Source: Gracilimonas sp046602855 (GTDB lineage Bacteria > Bacteroidota > Rhodothermia > Balneolales > Balneolaceae). From it: DNA of 64,000 bases. The notes below the pieces were generated by a model, which searched no databases, was not told the DNA's origin, and saw nothing but the letters and a program-made list of their open reading frames with translations. Location: assembly GCF_046602855.1 (NCBI RefSeq), contig NZ_JBKINJ010000002.1:806001-870000 (forward strand). The letters are read 5' to 3'. The translations under genes and the position numbers were made by a program. Each line of letters opens with the position of its first letter. The stretch's first letter is position 1. Shown in pieces: positions 18,648-26,873 of the stretch.

Positions 18648-19076
18648 ATGGATATAAAAGAAACCGGAGATCGGATCATTAGAGAGTTTGAGCTTCTGCA
18701 GGATTGGCAGGAGAGATATAAGTATATCATCAAACTTGGCACAAAGTTAGATCCGCTTCCTGAAGAAGACAGAATAGACGATAACTTGGTTAAAGGCTGC
18801 CAAAGTCAGGTTTGGCTTACAGCCAGGATGGAAGAGGGGAAAGTGACCTTTAAAGCTGACAGTGATGCTGCAATAACCAAAGGATTGGTCTCATTGATGA
18901 TTCGTTTTTATTCTGGGAGAGAACCCGATGTGATCCTGAACACAAAACCCGAATTTATTGAGGAAATAGGAATGTCTAGCCACCTTTCTCCCACCCGTGC
19001 CAATGGCTTGGCCTCTATGATCAAACAAATGAAGATCTACGCTATGGCTTTTAAGTCCAGTGAAACGTTATCGTAA
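18648..19076 (+). CDS. sufE: Cysteine desulfuration protein SufE
   Basis: 142 residues matching SufE over its full length. The key block VKGCQSQVW holds the sulfur-accepting Cys51, followed by the family's hydrophobic core and the closing GMSSHLSPTRANGL motif. SufE takes persulfide sulfur from SufS and passes it to the SufBCD scaffold for Fe-S cluster assembly. Neither sufS nor sufBCD is nearby; here it stands alone between sensory genes. A TATATTTA box (18632-18639) lies 8 nt before the ATG, part of the leaderless-like pattern noted elsewhere. Confidence 0.95.
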   Translation: MDIKETGDRIIREFELLQDWQERYKYIIKLGTKLDPLPEEDRIDDNLVKGCQSQVWLTARMEEGKVTFKADSDAAITKGLVSLMIRFYSGREPDVILNTKPEFIEEIGMSSHLSPTRANGLASMIKQMKIYAMAFKSSETLS

Positions 19077-19131
19077 TCTAATTGTTAGATTTGTGTAATT
19101 TGCTTTACTTCATGGCTTAATTGGAAGGATT

Positions 19132-20979
19132 ATGGATATGAGCAAAAAGTTTTCTTTGACTGGAATCTCGGATATTGCTCTGGGAAAAGACCTGAGAGCC
19201 GAAAATGAGGTTATTGGGTCTAAAGCCAGTATGTCCATTCTCAACTCTGTTTCTTTCTTTCTTGCTGGTGTTTCCATTCTTTTTCTTGTTGCCTTTCAGA
19301 TCAATGAATCGGTTTCCCTAACCTGGTTTTTTCTGTCTGAAGCAATCGCATTTCTTTTGATCCCGCTTTTGGCAAGACAAGGTTTTGAAAAAGCTTCCAA
19401 GATTCTTCTTATTGCTTATGCTGATATCGGTATCATTATTCTCAGTTCCGTATTTGGTGATGATGCAATGATCCAGGCGTTCTTTATTCCCGCCATGGGA
19501 TTATCTATTCTACTATTTGATAATACCCAGATACACTTGCGAAATCTCGGTATTCTTTTGTCGATCTTGTCCTATTTTATATTAGACTATATAATATTTG
19601 AAAGGATAAACATGTCGGCCAGTGGCTTTTCCCTGGTCCGATGGGCTGTGTTAACTGGATCCTTTGTTACTACATGGCTTATCTTTAATACATTCTCCCA
19701 ATTCAAAGAGAATGCAGAACAGCAAACATTAGAGCTCCTGAAAAAGGAAAAAGAGCTCAATGAAGAACTAAGTGTTAAGAAAGAGAAGCTGGAGAACTAC
19801 ATCAATCAGTTAGAGGAGACTACAACTGAGTTGGAAAAAAGTACGAAAGCAAAGTCTGAGTTTTTAGCTACAATGAGTCATGAGATCAGAACTCCGATGA
19901 ACGCCATACTTGGTATGACCCACTTGTTAAAGCAGGATGATCCCCGAAAAGATCAACTGGAACCTATAAATATTTTAGATTTTTCAGGTAAAACGCTTTT
20001 ATCTCTGATCGATGATGTATTGGACTTTTCAAAAATCGAGGCCGGAAGGATCGAGTTTGAAAACATTGAATTTGACTTGAGTAACTTGGTAAATGTGATA
20101 CTTGAAAGTTTCAGGACGACAGCCAAAAACAAAGGGATCAGTCTGGAAATTGAGATAAATGACAACGTTCCAAACCGTCTTATCGGTGATCCGGCGCGAC
20201 TCACACAGATTTTGAATAATTTATTCAGCAATGCTCTCAAATTTACTGAGGAAGGGGAGGTCAAACTCGAGGTCAGTGCAACGGAAAAAGCTCCTGATTT
20301 GGCTAAGCTTCAGTTTTTAATAACTGATACAGGTATCGGAATAGATAAAGATCGAATAGACACGATATTTGAAAGTTTTACACAGGCCAGCCAAAATACA
20401 AAGCGTTTATTTGGGGGGACCGGATTAGGACTCACTATAAGCAAACAACTGACGGAGCTGCAGGGTGGGCAGATCACAGTAGAGAGTGAAGAAGGCGTGG
20501 GAAGTACTTTTATTGTTGAGCTTGATTTCGGTATTGCAGAAGATGTTGATTTAGGAAAAAATGGAGGCCATAATAAAGACCATGATGTAAGTCTGCTGAA
20601 GGGAATGAAGATATTGCTGGCAGAAGATAATTTGGTCAATCAGAAAGTGATGAAGCGATTTCTGGAACGTTGGGAAGTGGATATGAAGGTCGTTAATAAT
20701 GGTAAAGAAGCGGTTGATGCTATAGAGGAATGTAATTTTGATATGATCCTTATGGACCTTCAGATGCCTGAAATGGATGGTTATGAGGCAACGGAACGTA
20801 TCAGAAAGCTGGATGACCCTTACAAGCGTAAAGTACCAATTGTTGCTCTCACTGCTGCAGCATTAAAAGAGGTGCGTGAACATGTGTATGCTGCAGGAAT
20901 GAATGATTTTGTTACTAAGCCCTTCAACCCAGCAGAACTTGAACAGAAACTGGCGCAGATCGTGCTAAATAAAGCTTAG
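19132..20979 (+). CDS. Membrane-bound hybrid histidine kinase with C-terminal receiver
   Basis: 615 residues. About six membrane helices in residues 35-190 with short loops (sensor of unknown type), a coiled coil (about 195-240), HisKA with phospho-His250 (ATMSHEIRTPMNA), and HATPase with intact N box (NNLFSNALKF), G1 (DTGIGID), F and G2 (GGTGLGL). A REC domain (about 490-612) has LLAEDN, phospho-Asp542 (LMDLQMP) and Lys596 (VTKPF). All catalytic residues are present, so it should autophosphorylate and relay to its own receiver; no Hpt partner is visible in the window. ATG at 19132 or 19138 are both possible. Its last codons fall inside a duplicated 160-bp segment. Confidence 0.93.
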   Translation: MDMSKKFSLTGISDIALGKDLRAENEVIGSKASMSILNSVSFFLAGVSILFLVAFQINESVSLTWFFLSEAIAFLLIPLLARQGFEKASKILLIAYADIGIIILSSVFGDDAMIQAFFIPAMGLSILLFDNTQIHLRNLGILLSILSYFILDYIIFERINMSASGFSLVRWAVLTGSFVTTWLIFNTFSQFKENAEQQTLELLKKEKELNEELSVKKEKLENYINQLEETTTELEKSTKAKSEFLATMSHEIRTPMNAILGMTHLLKQDDPRKDQLEPINILDFSGKTLLSLIDDVLDFSKIEAGRIEFENIEFDLSNLVNVILESFRTTAKNKGISLEIEINDNVPNRLIGDPARLTQILNNLFSNALKFTEEGEVKLEVSATEKAPDLAKLQFLITDTGIGIDKDRIDTIFESFTQASQNTKRLFGGTGLGLTISKQLTELQGGQITVESEEGVGSTFIVELDFGIAEDVDLGKNGGHNKDHDVSLLKGMKILLAEDNLVNQKVMKRFLERWEVDMKVVNNGKEAVDAIEECNFDMILMDLQMPEMDGYEATERIRKLDDPYKRKVPIVALTAAALKEVREHVYAAGMNDFVTKPFNPAELEQKLAQIVLNKA

Positions 20980-21130
20980 CAGTTTGCATAAAAAAAGAGC
21001 CGCTCCGTATCAGGAAGCGACTCTTGGGTTTTTCGGGGTACAAATGATATTCTTGTTCGGAATGCAAATGTGAAAGATGGTTTTCCCATGCCTTTCAAAA
21101 CTGCAGACTCTGAAACAAATCCTGTTTAAT
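20971..21130. repeat. 160-bp duplication, left copy
   Basis: This copy begins in the last codons of the hybrid kinase (AAATAAAGCTTAG). It contains a hairpin (20996-21024) and a block GGGTTTTTCGGGGTACAAATGA, then a degenerate minus-strand remnant of a histidine-kinase C-terminus (GMGKT...IP in the frame that aligns best). The copy starting at 21131 repeats the same order of parts. Confidence 0.75.
20990..21024 (-). terminator. Rho-independent terminator, minus strand, between convergent kinases
   Basis: Stem AGAGCCGCT / AGCGACTCT (one mismatch) with seven A residues on the plus strand at 20990-20996, i.e. a T tract when read on the minus strand. The equivalent hairpin in the right copy (about 21158-21185) has a poorer T tract. 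It may also stop the plus-strand hybrid kinase transcript. Confidence 0.6.
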
Positions 21131-21290
21131 AAAGCTCAGTAATTTGTTTAAAAATGAGAGCCGCCCCGTATCAGGGAGCGACTCTTGGGTTTTTCGGGGT
21201 ACAAATGAAATTCTTATGCAGGCAGGTTCTCCGGAATGTTTACTTTGAAAGTGGTTCCCATGCCCTCGATACTCTCAACTTTTATCTCTC
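21131..21290. repeat. 160-bp duplication, right copy
   Basis: Offset 160-161 nt from the left copy. The first ~80 bases are nearly identical (for example CTTGGGTTTTTCGGGGTACA at both places). The remainder is the true 3' end of the GAF kinase gene (EGMGTTFKVNIPENLPA), matched by a decayed version in the left copy. Confidence 0.75.
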
Positions 21291-22461
21291 CGTTGTGGAG
21301 TTCAATATATTTCCTAACAATAGGAAGACCCATACCGGTACTTATCTCACCATTGGTTCCCTGGCGCTGATGCTTTTTATTCTTTTCAAAGATATCCGGT
21401 AGAAATTCAGCAGGGATTCCAATGCCGGTGTCAGAAACATATATATAAAGCGTTTTGTGCTCAGTGCCCGATGTCTTTATATCTAAAGTAATGTTATCCC
21501 CTTCACGGCAAAATTTGAGTGCGTTAGATATGAGATTACTTACAATGAGTTTGAATTTTTCGCTATCCAAATGAAAGGTGCCGGGAGTACTGAAATGTGA
21601 ATTGATATTCACGCCTTTGGCATTTGCAAGTGGGTTGTATATGTTGATCACATCCTGGATCAGGTCTTCGATCTCAACTTCATCAAGAATGAGTTTTGTT
21701 TCACCTTGTTCCATAGAGTTAGTAACTAATTCACTGGTGTAGTTAATCAATTTCCTTCCGCTTAGTTCTATCATCGATAAGATCTGTTTTAACTCATCTT
21801 TGTCGCCCTCCCACAATTTCTGCAAATAGTGGGTAGAACTAACGATCCCATTTAGCGGACTTTTTATATCATGGTTTACAGCACGCAGAAAATGGTCTTT
21901 TTCTTTATTGAGTCGTTTCAGTTCCTGCTGCTTCTTCTTGAGCTCAAGCCTTGCCATGATCTCGTTGGCAATGGTTTTAAGACCCCTTTTCTGTTCTTCA
22001 GTTAATTTCTTTGGTTTTGTATCCAGTACACATAAGGCTCCAAGGTTGTACCCATCAGATGTGCGAAGCGGATGACCGCTGTAATAACGTAAATTTGGTT
22101 CATTATTAACATAGGATTTACTTGAAAATCTTTCATCTTTGGCAAGATCCTCGATCTCATAATTTATTTCGTCGAGAATAGTGTACTGACATACAGATTC
22201 AGAGCGTGGGGTAGATTCAACCTCCATACCGTGAGCTGCCTTGGTCCATTGTCTGTCATAAGTTAGAAGATTCATTAGCGATATGGGCGAATCTGTTATC
22301 ATTGCAGCTAGTTCAACAAGAGAATCAAATTCATCCTCCGGGAGGGTATCAATGATGCCGTATTCTTCAAGTTTGGCTTGCCTTTTAGACTCAATGTCTG
22401 GAGTAGGAGCATTTTCTGCGATCTGGTGGTAATGTTGTTTTAGCAAATACATATTTTTCAT
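21214..22461 (-). CDS. GAF-domain sensor histidine kinase
   Basis: 415 residues, soluble. A GAF domain (about 30-172) of the short N-terminal kind that opens with LEEYGIIDTLPEDEFD and includes CQYTI and GALCVLD. Then a coiled coil (172-190), HisKA with His197 (AVNHDIKSPLNG) and HATPase with NLISNALKF, DTGIGIP and GMGLPIV. All catalytic residues are present. It starts 9 nt after the six-PAS kinase on the same strand, so the two are co-transcribed. This catalytic kinase may supply the ATPase activity that its upstream neighbour seems to lack (inference). Confidence 0.93.
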   Translation of the reverse strand: MKNMYLLKQHYHQIAENAPTPDIESKRQAKLEEYGIIDTLPEDEFDSLVELAAMITDSPISLMNLLTYDRQWTKAAHGMEVESTPRSESVCQYTILDEINYEIEDLAKDERFSSKSYVNNEPNLRYYSGHPLRTSDGYNLGALCVLDTKPKKLTEEQKRGLKTIANEIMARLELKKKQQELKRLNKEKDHFLRAVNHDIKSPLNGIVSSTHYLQKLWEGDKDELKQILSMIELSGRKLINYTSELVTNSMEQGETKLILDEVEIEDLIQDVINIYNPLANAKGVNINSHFSTPGTFHLDSEKFKLIVSNLISNALKFCREGDNITLDIKTSGTEHKTLYIYVSDTGIGIPAEFLPDIFEKNKKHQRQGTNGEISTGMGLPIVRKYIELHNGEIKVESIEGMGTTFKVNIPENLPA

Positions 22462-22470
22462 GCTCTCATT

Positions 22471-25449
22471 CTAATTATATAAAGCATTATGCGGACCTTT
22501 AGCTTCGCTTTTCGGGAATGAAAGTGTAAGAAGACTCTGGTCTCCCTCAGAGATTTTAATATCTCCATAGATCTGTGTTAAAAGAACTTCTATAAGTTCA
22601 TTTCGCAATGTGTGTTTCAATTCAGAGCCGGGTTTTTGGAAATCCAATACACGATGGAGAGGGTCCAACAGATCAATAATGACGTTATTCTTTTCTTCAC
22701 GCATCTTAAAGATCAATTGACCTTCTGATAAATTATCAGGTTCTATACAAGTATCATGCAGATGTTCTAGGATTTCATTTAAAAGAATACCAACAGGAAT
22801 AGCCTGATTTACATTGAGATGTACATCATCAAGCTCAAAGTCTGAGATCAATGGGTGTTCACCTTTCATTAGCTTGCTGTTCTTAGAGAGTACACTTTTA
22901 ATATATTCCTTGAAACTAACGTGTGATAAGCTGTCGCTTTGATATAATAACTCATGTACTTTTGCGATCGTATTAATTCTAGAATGTGTAGAATCAAGGT
23001 GTTTACTGACTTTTTTATCATTTACACTCATGACTTCGAGCTCCAGTAATCCTGAGATGATAGCCAGATTGTTTTTTACCCGGTGATGTACTTCAGTTAG
23101 CAAGGTTTCTTTCTCCTGAAGGGATTTCTCGATCAGATTTCTGGCTTTAACCTGTTCAGTCACATCCACCGCTTGAACAAATATTCCGTATACGTCTCCC
23201 TTGTCATCATGGAGTGGTTTATATACAAAATTCAGGTAGTAATTTTCTTTTTCCAGGCTGTTTTCCTTGTGGAAATAAACAGCTCGTTCATTGAATGTAT
23301 GTGTTTTCCCATCGTTATAGCAGGTATCAAGCATTTTGGTAAGGCCCTGGTCATTTAATTCAGGTAAAACCTCACTCACTGTCTTACCTGTTACGTTTTC
23401 CTTGCAGATAAGTTCCTTGTATTTATCATTCACAAAGCTGTATGTATGATTATCTCCTTCCAGCATTGCAATGGCTGTAGGTGCTTCTTCAAACATATCC
23501 TGCATATGAAGGCGAGCTTGTTGCTCGGTTTCTAACAAGTCAAGTATCTGATCCTCAAGTTTCTTTCGCTCTGAGATATCAACATACATACCATAAATGG
23601 CAATGACCTCATTATCAACTTCAACAGGTACTCCACCGATCAGTACGGGTACTTCTTTACCATTCTTGGTGATCCGTATAGCTTCCGATTGGAATGCTTG
23701 TCCAGTGAAGCTTTGATTAGAAAAAGATTGAGCCTGCTTATCCATATAATCCGGAACAATGGCTTCTGTTAAGGTAAGATCCCTTAATTCTTCTTTTTTG
23801 TATTCAAATGTCTTTTCAAAGCTGTCATTTGATTCTAAAATTTTTCCATCAGCGTCAATAAGAACAATACCTATAGGAGAATTATGGAAAAGCTGAGTAA
23901 GCAGTTCTGCGTTTCTTTTGCGCTCAGTATCAATTTCAAGTAAATCATTTTGGTTCAGACCGCCGCCTACAATATAAGTTTTTCCATTTTGGTCAAAACT
24001 GGTTCCTCTGAGGAGGTAATTAATAATTTCCCCATTCTTAGAGATACAACGTACGTTAATGCTGACTTTTTCCCCTGAAAGCTTCCCAAGTATTTCTCTT
24101 AGTTTATATCTATCATGAGGGTGAATTAACTTCATTACGTTAGTGCGGGCAAGTTCCCTGGCACTGTAACCCAGGTCATCCTCAAGCATATCATTCCACC
24201 GTATCATCTCGCCGTCAGTAGAAAAAACAAAAAAGGCGGTTGGGAGAATAGAAATAGCCGATTCAGTAAATTCTTTCTCATCAATGAGCTGTTGCTGAAC
24301 AGACTTGCGTTCTGAAATATCCTTAATGTTGATAATAGACTTTTCAGAACCATTTTCAGCTGCGAATATAACAGTACCGATCTCCACTGGAATGTGGTAA
24401 CCTTCTCTATGTGTAAAAACAACCTCACCGACAAAGCTGCCATCTTTTCGTCTTTTTTGTAGAGCCTTTTTATTCAATGGGTGTTCAGTATCAAATATGA
24501 TATCTCGATGTTTTCCTTCAAGCTCTTTTTGTGTGTAGCCTAAAATATCACAGGCAGCCGGATTGATATTTAACATCTGACCATCGGGTCTCCCTATAAT
24601 GATACCTTCCAGGGTATTGTTAAACTGTAATTTGTACTGTTGTTCAGTTTGTCTTAATGTCTTTTCAGTGATCTTTTTCTCGGAAATATCATTAAAAGCC
24701 CAGCTCGTAATATATTTTCCGTCTTCATTCCTAAAGAGAGTGACGCTCATTTCAACAGGAATGGTGTTGCCGTTGGCAGTAGTTATCTCAATTTCACCGA
24801 TCATATTACCGTCACGGTTGATCTTCTTCTGAAGATGATCAACGTCCATATCCAGATCCAGAAAATTGGTCACGTTAGAAAAGGTCACATCATCAATCGT
24901 TGTTTCAAGAAGCTTACAGGCAACTTTGTTTGCTTCAATGATCACCTTGTTCTCATCAGCTACAAGTATTCCATACAGACTGTTATGAAAATGACTTTCA
25001 AATTTTTGCTGTGTTTCCTTTAAGTAACGTGTGCTCTTGATCTGATCACTAATGTCATCATACATAATGATGGCGCCGTTTTGATTCTGTAAATGTGATA
25101 CTTTAACCTTGAACCAAAACGGGGCTTTTTTTACATCCTTGAAAAAGCATTTACTTTCAAAAGAAGTTACTTCCAGCCCCAGTACTTCTTTAATACCAAT
25201 TAAAAATCGAAGTGCGAAATCGTTACCATCAGCAAGAGGTGCCTGCAGGTTCTTCAAAATATTTACACCCAATCCCGGGTGGCACCAGGTGTTTTCAAGA
25301 CTCTGCCTGAAATTATGCCATTCATTATTATAGGCTATTACAGTACCCTGATCATCGAGTACAGCCACCTGTGAGTCAAGTGCATTAAGTAAGCTTGCAC
25401 TCAGGCTATCCATCTCAATATTTGTGTAAATGTCTTGGTCCCTTTTCAT
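22471..25449 (-). CDS. Six-PAS HisKA_2 sensor kinase with degenerate ATPase domain
   Basis: 992 residues, no membrane segments. Six PAS domains at roughly 10-130, 150-270, 270-390, 395-515, 515-640 and 640-770, then a HisKA_2 dimerisation domain with EVHHRVKNN (His788/789). The C-terminal region (about 865-985) is placed like an HWE/HisKA_2 ATPase domain but is eroded: the N box reads NEILEHLHDT instead of NELxxNxxKH, and where the DxGxG G1 box belongs it reads DLLDPL near 926. No GxGxG lid is visible. ATP binding therefore looks lost, making this a probable pseudokinase that could be phosphorylated in trans or act as a scaffold. It is first in a two-gene operon with the GAF kinase. ATG at 25449. 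Confidence 0.9.
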   Translation of the reverse strand: MKRDQDIYTNIEMDSLSASLLNALDSQVAVLDDQGTVIAYNNEWHNFRQSLENTWCHPGLGVNILKNLQAPLADGNDFALRFLIGIKEVLGLEVTSFESKCFFKDVKKAPFWFKVKVSHLQNQNGAIIMYDDISDQIKSTRYLKETQQKFESHFHNSLYGILVADENKVIIEANKVACKLLETTIDDVTFSNVTNFLDLDMDVDHLQKKINRDGNMIGEIEITTANGNTIPVEMSVTLFRNEDGKYITSWAFNDISEKKITEKTLRQTEQQYKLQFNNTLEGIIIGRPDGQMLNINPAACDILGYTQKELEGKHRDIIFDTEHPLNKKALQKRRKDGSFVGEVVFTHREGYHIPVEIGTVIFAAENGSEKSIINIKDISERKSVQQQLIDEKEFTESAISILPTAFFVFSTDGEMIRWNDMLEDDLGYSARELARTNVMKLIHPHDRYKLREILGKLSGEKVSINVRCISKNGEIINYLLRGTSFDQNGKTYIVGGGLNQNDLLEIDTERKRNAELLTQLFHNSPIGIVLIDADGKILESNDSFEKTFEYKKEELRDLTLTEAIVPDYMDKQAQSFSNQSFTGQAFQSEAIRITKNGKEVPVLIGGVPVEVDNEVIAIYGMYVDISERKKLEDQILDLLETEQQARLHMQDMFEEAPTAIAMLEGDNHTYSFVNDKYKELICKENVTGKTVSEVLPELNDQGLTKMLDTCYNDGKTHTFNERAVYFHKENSLEKENYYLNFVYKPLHDDKGDVYGIFVQAVDVTEQVKARNLIEKSLQEKETLLTEVHHRVKNNLAIISGLLELEVMSVNDKKVSKHLDSTHSRINTIAKVHELLYQSDSLSHVSFKEYIKSVLSKNSKLMKGEHPLISDFELDDVHLNVNQAIPVGILLNEILEHLHDTCIEPDNLSEGQLIFKMREEKNNVIIDLLDPLHRVLDFQKPGSELKHTLRNELIEVLLTQIYGDIKISEGDQSLLTLSFPKSEAKGPHNALYN

Positions 25450-25586
25450 TCTAATCCCGATACTTAACCATAATTAATTGACCATAAACTAGTACACTGA
25501 TAGACCAAATGAATGACGTGAAAAGCCTAATTTTAAAACTACGTGTAAAACCGCAATTCATTTTTAAAACGCTTAGGTTTATTTAC

Positions 25587-25982
25587 CTACTTGGGTTCAA
25601 CGAAATAATCATCTCCGTTTAGCAGGTTATCAATGGCTTTGGTGATCTCATATTCTGTAGGGGTATTTGAAATGACGCCATTAGCCCCGGCTTCTATCAA
25701 CGGTTCGATGAAAGTAAAGTTTAAGGGAAACATTACCAGAAGGGGTGAAGTGACTAAATACTGATTGATCTTTTTGATGCTTTGAAGAGCATTACCGTTA
25801 CCATATGATGAATTTAAATCAAGTATGGCAAGATCAAGTGACTTATCATCTAATATTTCAGGCTCTTTAAACAGATCGTCCGGTTTATGAAAAGTAATGA
25901 CGGCTGAATAATTCGACTGAATAGTCTCACAAATAAAACTATTCGTTTGATTTGTTTTCCCTATGTATGCAATCTTCAACAC
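25587..25982 (-). CDS. Degenerate single-domain response-regulator receiver
   Basis: 131 residues with the alternating beta/alpha pattern of a CheY-type receiver and an LuxR-type-receiver ending (GANGVIS...AIDNLLNGDDYFV). The phospho-acceptor Asp55 (LAILDLN) is present, but the acidic pair after strand 1 is replaced (IAYIGKTN instead of IxIVDDH) and the conserved Lys after strand 5 is missing (ISNTPTEYE). Magnesium-dependent phosphorylation is doubtful, so it is probably a pseudo-receiver. No output domain follows. Start is GTG at 25982 or TTG three bases later. It is on the same strand as, and upstream of, the six-PAS kinase, 137 nt apart. Confidence 0.75.
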   Translation of the reverse strand: MLKIAYIGKTNQTNSFICETIQSNYSAVITFHKPDDLFKEPEILDDKSLDLAILDLNSSYGNGNALQSIKKINQYLVTSPLLVMFPLNFTFIEPLIEAGANGVISNTPTEYEITKAIDNLLNGDDYFVEPK

Positions 25983-26085
25983 CCAATCCCCTACCCTGTT
26001 TTGAGACTGTTTCTACGTACTACCAATCTATTGCAAAGTGAGGTGAAGGTGAATAGGTGGTAGGGCCTATTTTTAATTTTTAGAA

Positions 26086-26103
26086 CTAGGTGTTTATACC
26101 TAG
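26086..26103. promoter_or_regulatory. Inverted repeat in the gap before the pseudo-receiver gene
   Basis: CTAGGT-N6-ACCTAG, 104 nt upstream of the pseudo-receiver start and 95 nt after the NarL-type regulator stop. No T tract follows on either strand. It could be an operator; the 215-bp gap is otherwise without visible genes. Confidence 0.35.
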
Positions 26104-26197
26104 GTGGAAGTTTAAATAATAGGCGGTGATCAAAACAAAGAACTCAGGTTCGATAAGAAAGTCAATCTAAGGGATTGGGGGCATGTGTGTGTCGGCT

Positions 26198-26857
26198 TTA
26201 GCTATTATTGCTGAATAATTTATTCTTTAGTGCATATTTAACAAGACCGGCTGTATTTTTTGCTCCAGTCTTTTGAAGCAGGTTTCTTCTGTGAGCGTCG
26301 ATGGTCCTTACGCTCACAAATAGTTTTTCAGCGATCTCCTGATTGGTGAACTCATTCACGATCAATTTTAAGACTTCAAGTTCACGTTCAGTAATGTGAA
26401 CGTCATCCTCATCATTGACTTTATTCACATCAGGTGTCACAAGCTCCTGAAGGATAGCCTGAGTGGCGTCGTTACTGAAATAGTGTTTACCGTCAACTAT
26501 AGTTTCAATGGCTGTAATAAGTTCTTGCTTACCTGAACTCTTTAGAATATAACCGGAGGCACCGGCTTTTATCATCTTACGTATGTGCTGATCTTCACTA
26601 AGCATTGTAAGAGCAAGGATCTTGATATCAGAGTGGCTCTCTTTAATGATTCGAGTCGCCTCAATACCATCCATCACAGGCATGGTAATGTCCATTATGA
26701 TAACATCAGGAGATTTTGTGGTACATAAATCTACGGCAACTTTTCCATTCTCAGCTTCACAAACAATATCAAAGCCGGGATGGTCTTCAACCATGATCTT
26801 GATGCCGTCACGCACGATCTTATGGTCGTCTACAATTCCTATTTTTATATTTGCCAT
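26198..26857 (-). CDS. NarL/FixJ-family response regulator
   Basis: 219 residues. Receiver (1-120) with Asp10-Asp11, phospho-Asp56 (IIMDITMP), Thr84 and Lys106 (YILKSSG), and a C-terminal LuxR-type helix-turn-helix (about 150-212: LTERE-like VHITERELEVLKLI, FTNQEIAEKLFVSVRTIDAHRRNLLQK). It starts 16 nt after the seven-PAS NarX-type kinase on the same strand, so the two form a cognate two-component pair. Likely a transcription activator; targets unknown. Confidence 0.95.
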   Translation of the reverse strand: MANIKIGIVDDHKIVRDGIKIMVEDHPGFDIVCEAENGKVAVDLCTTKSPDVIIMDITMPVMDGIEATRIIKESHSDIKILALTMLSEDQHIRKMIKAGASGYILKSSGKQELITAIETIVDGKHYFSNDATQAILQELVTPDVNKVNDEDDVHITERELEVLKLIVNEFTNQEIAEKLFVSVRTIDAHRRNLLQKTGAKNTAGLVKYALKNKLFSNNS

Positions 26858-26873
26858 GATCCGATAATTTGTT

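Noticed and set aside
25983..26197. FixJ-type operator boxes (CTACGT-like words near 25540 and 26013)
   Set aside because: Only six-base words with no consistent spacing to promoters; too frequent by chance.
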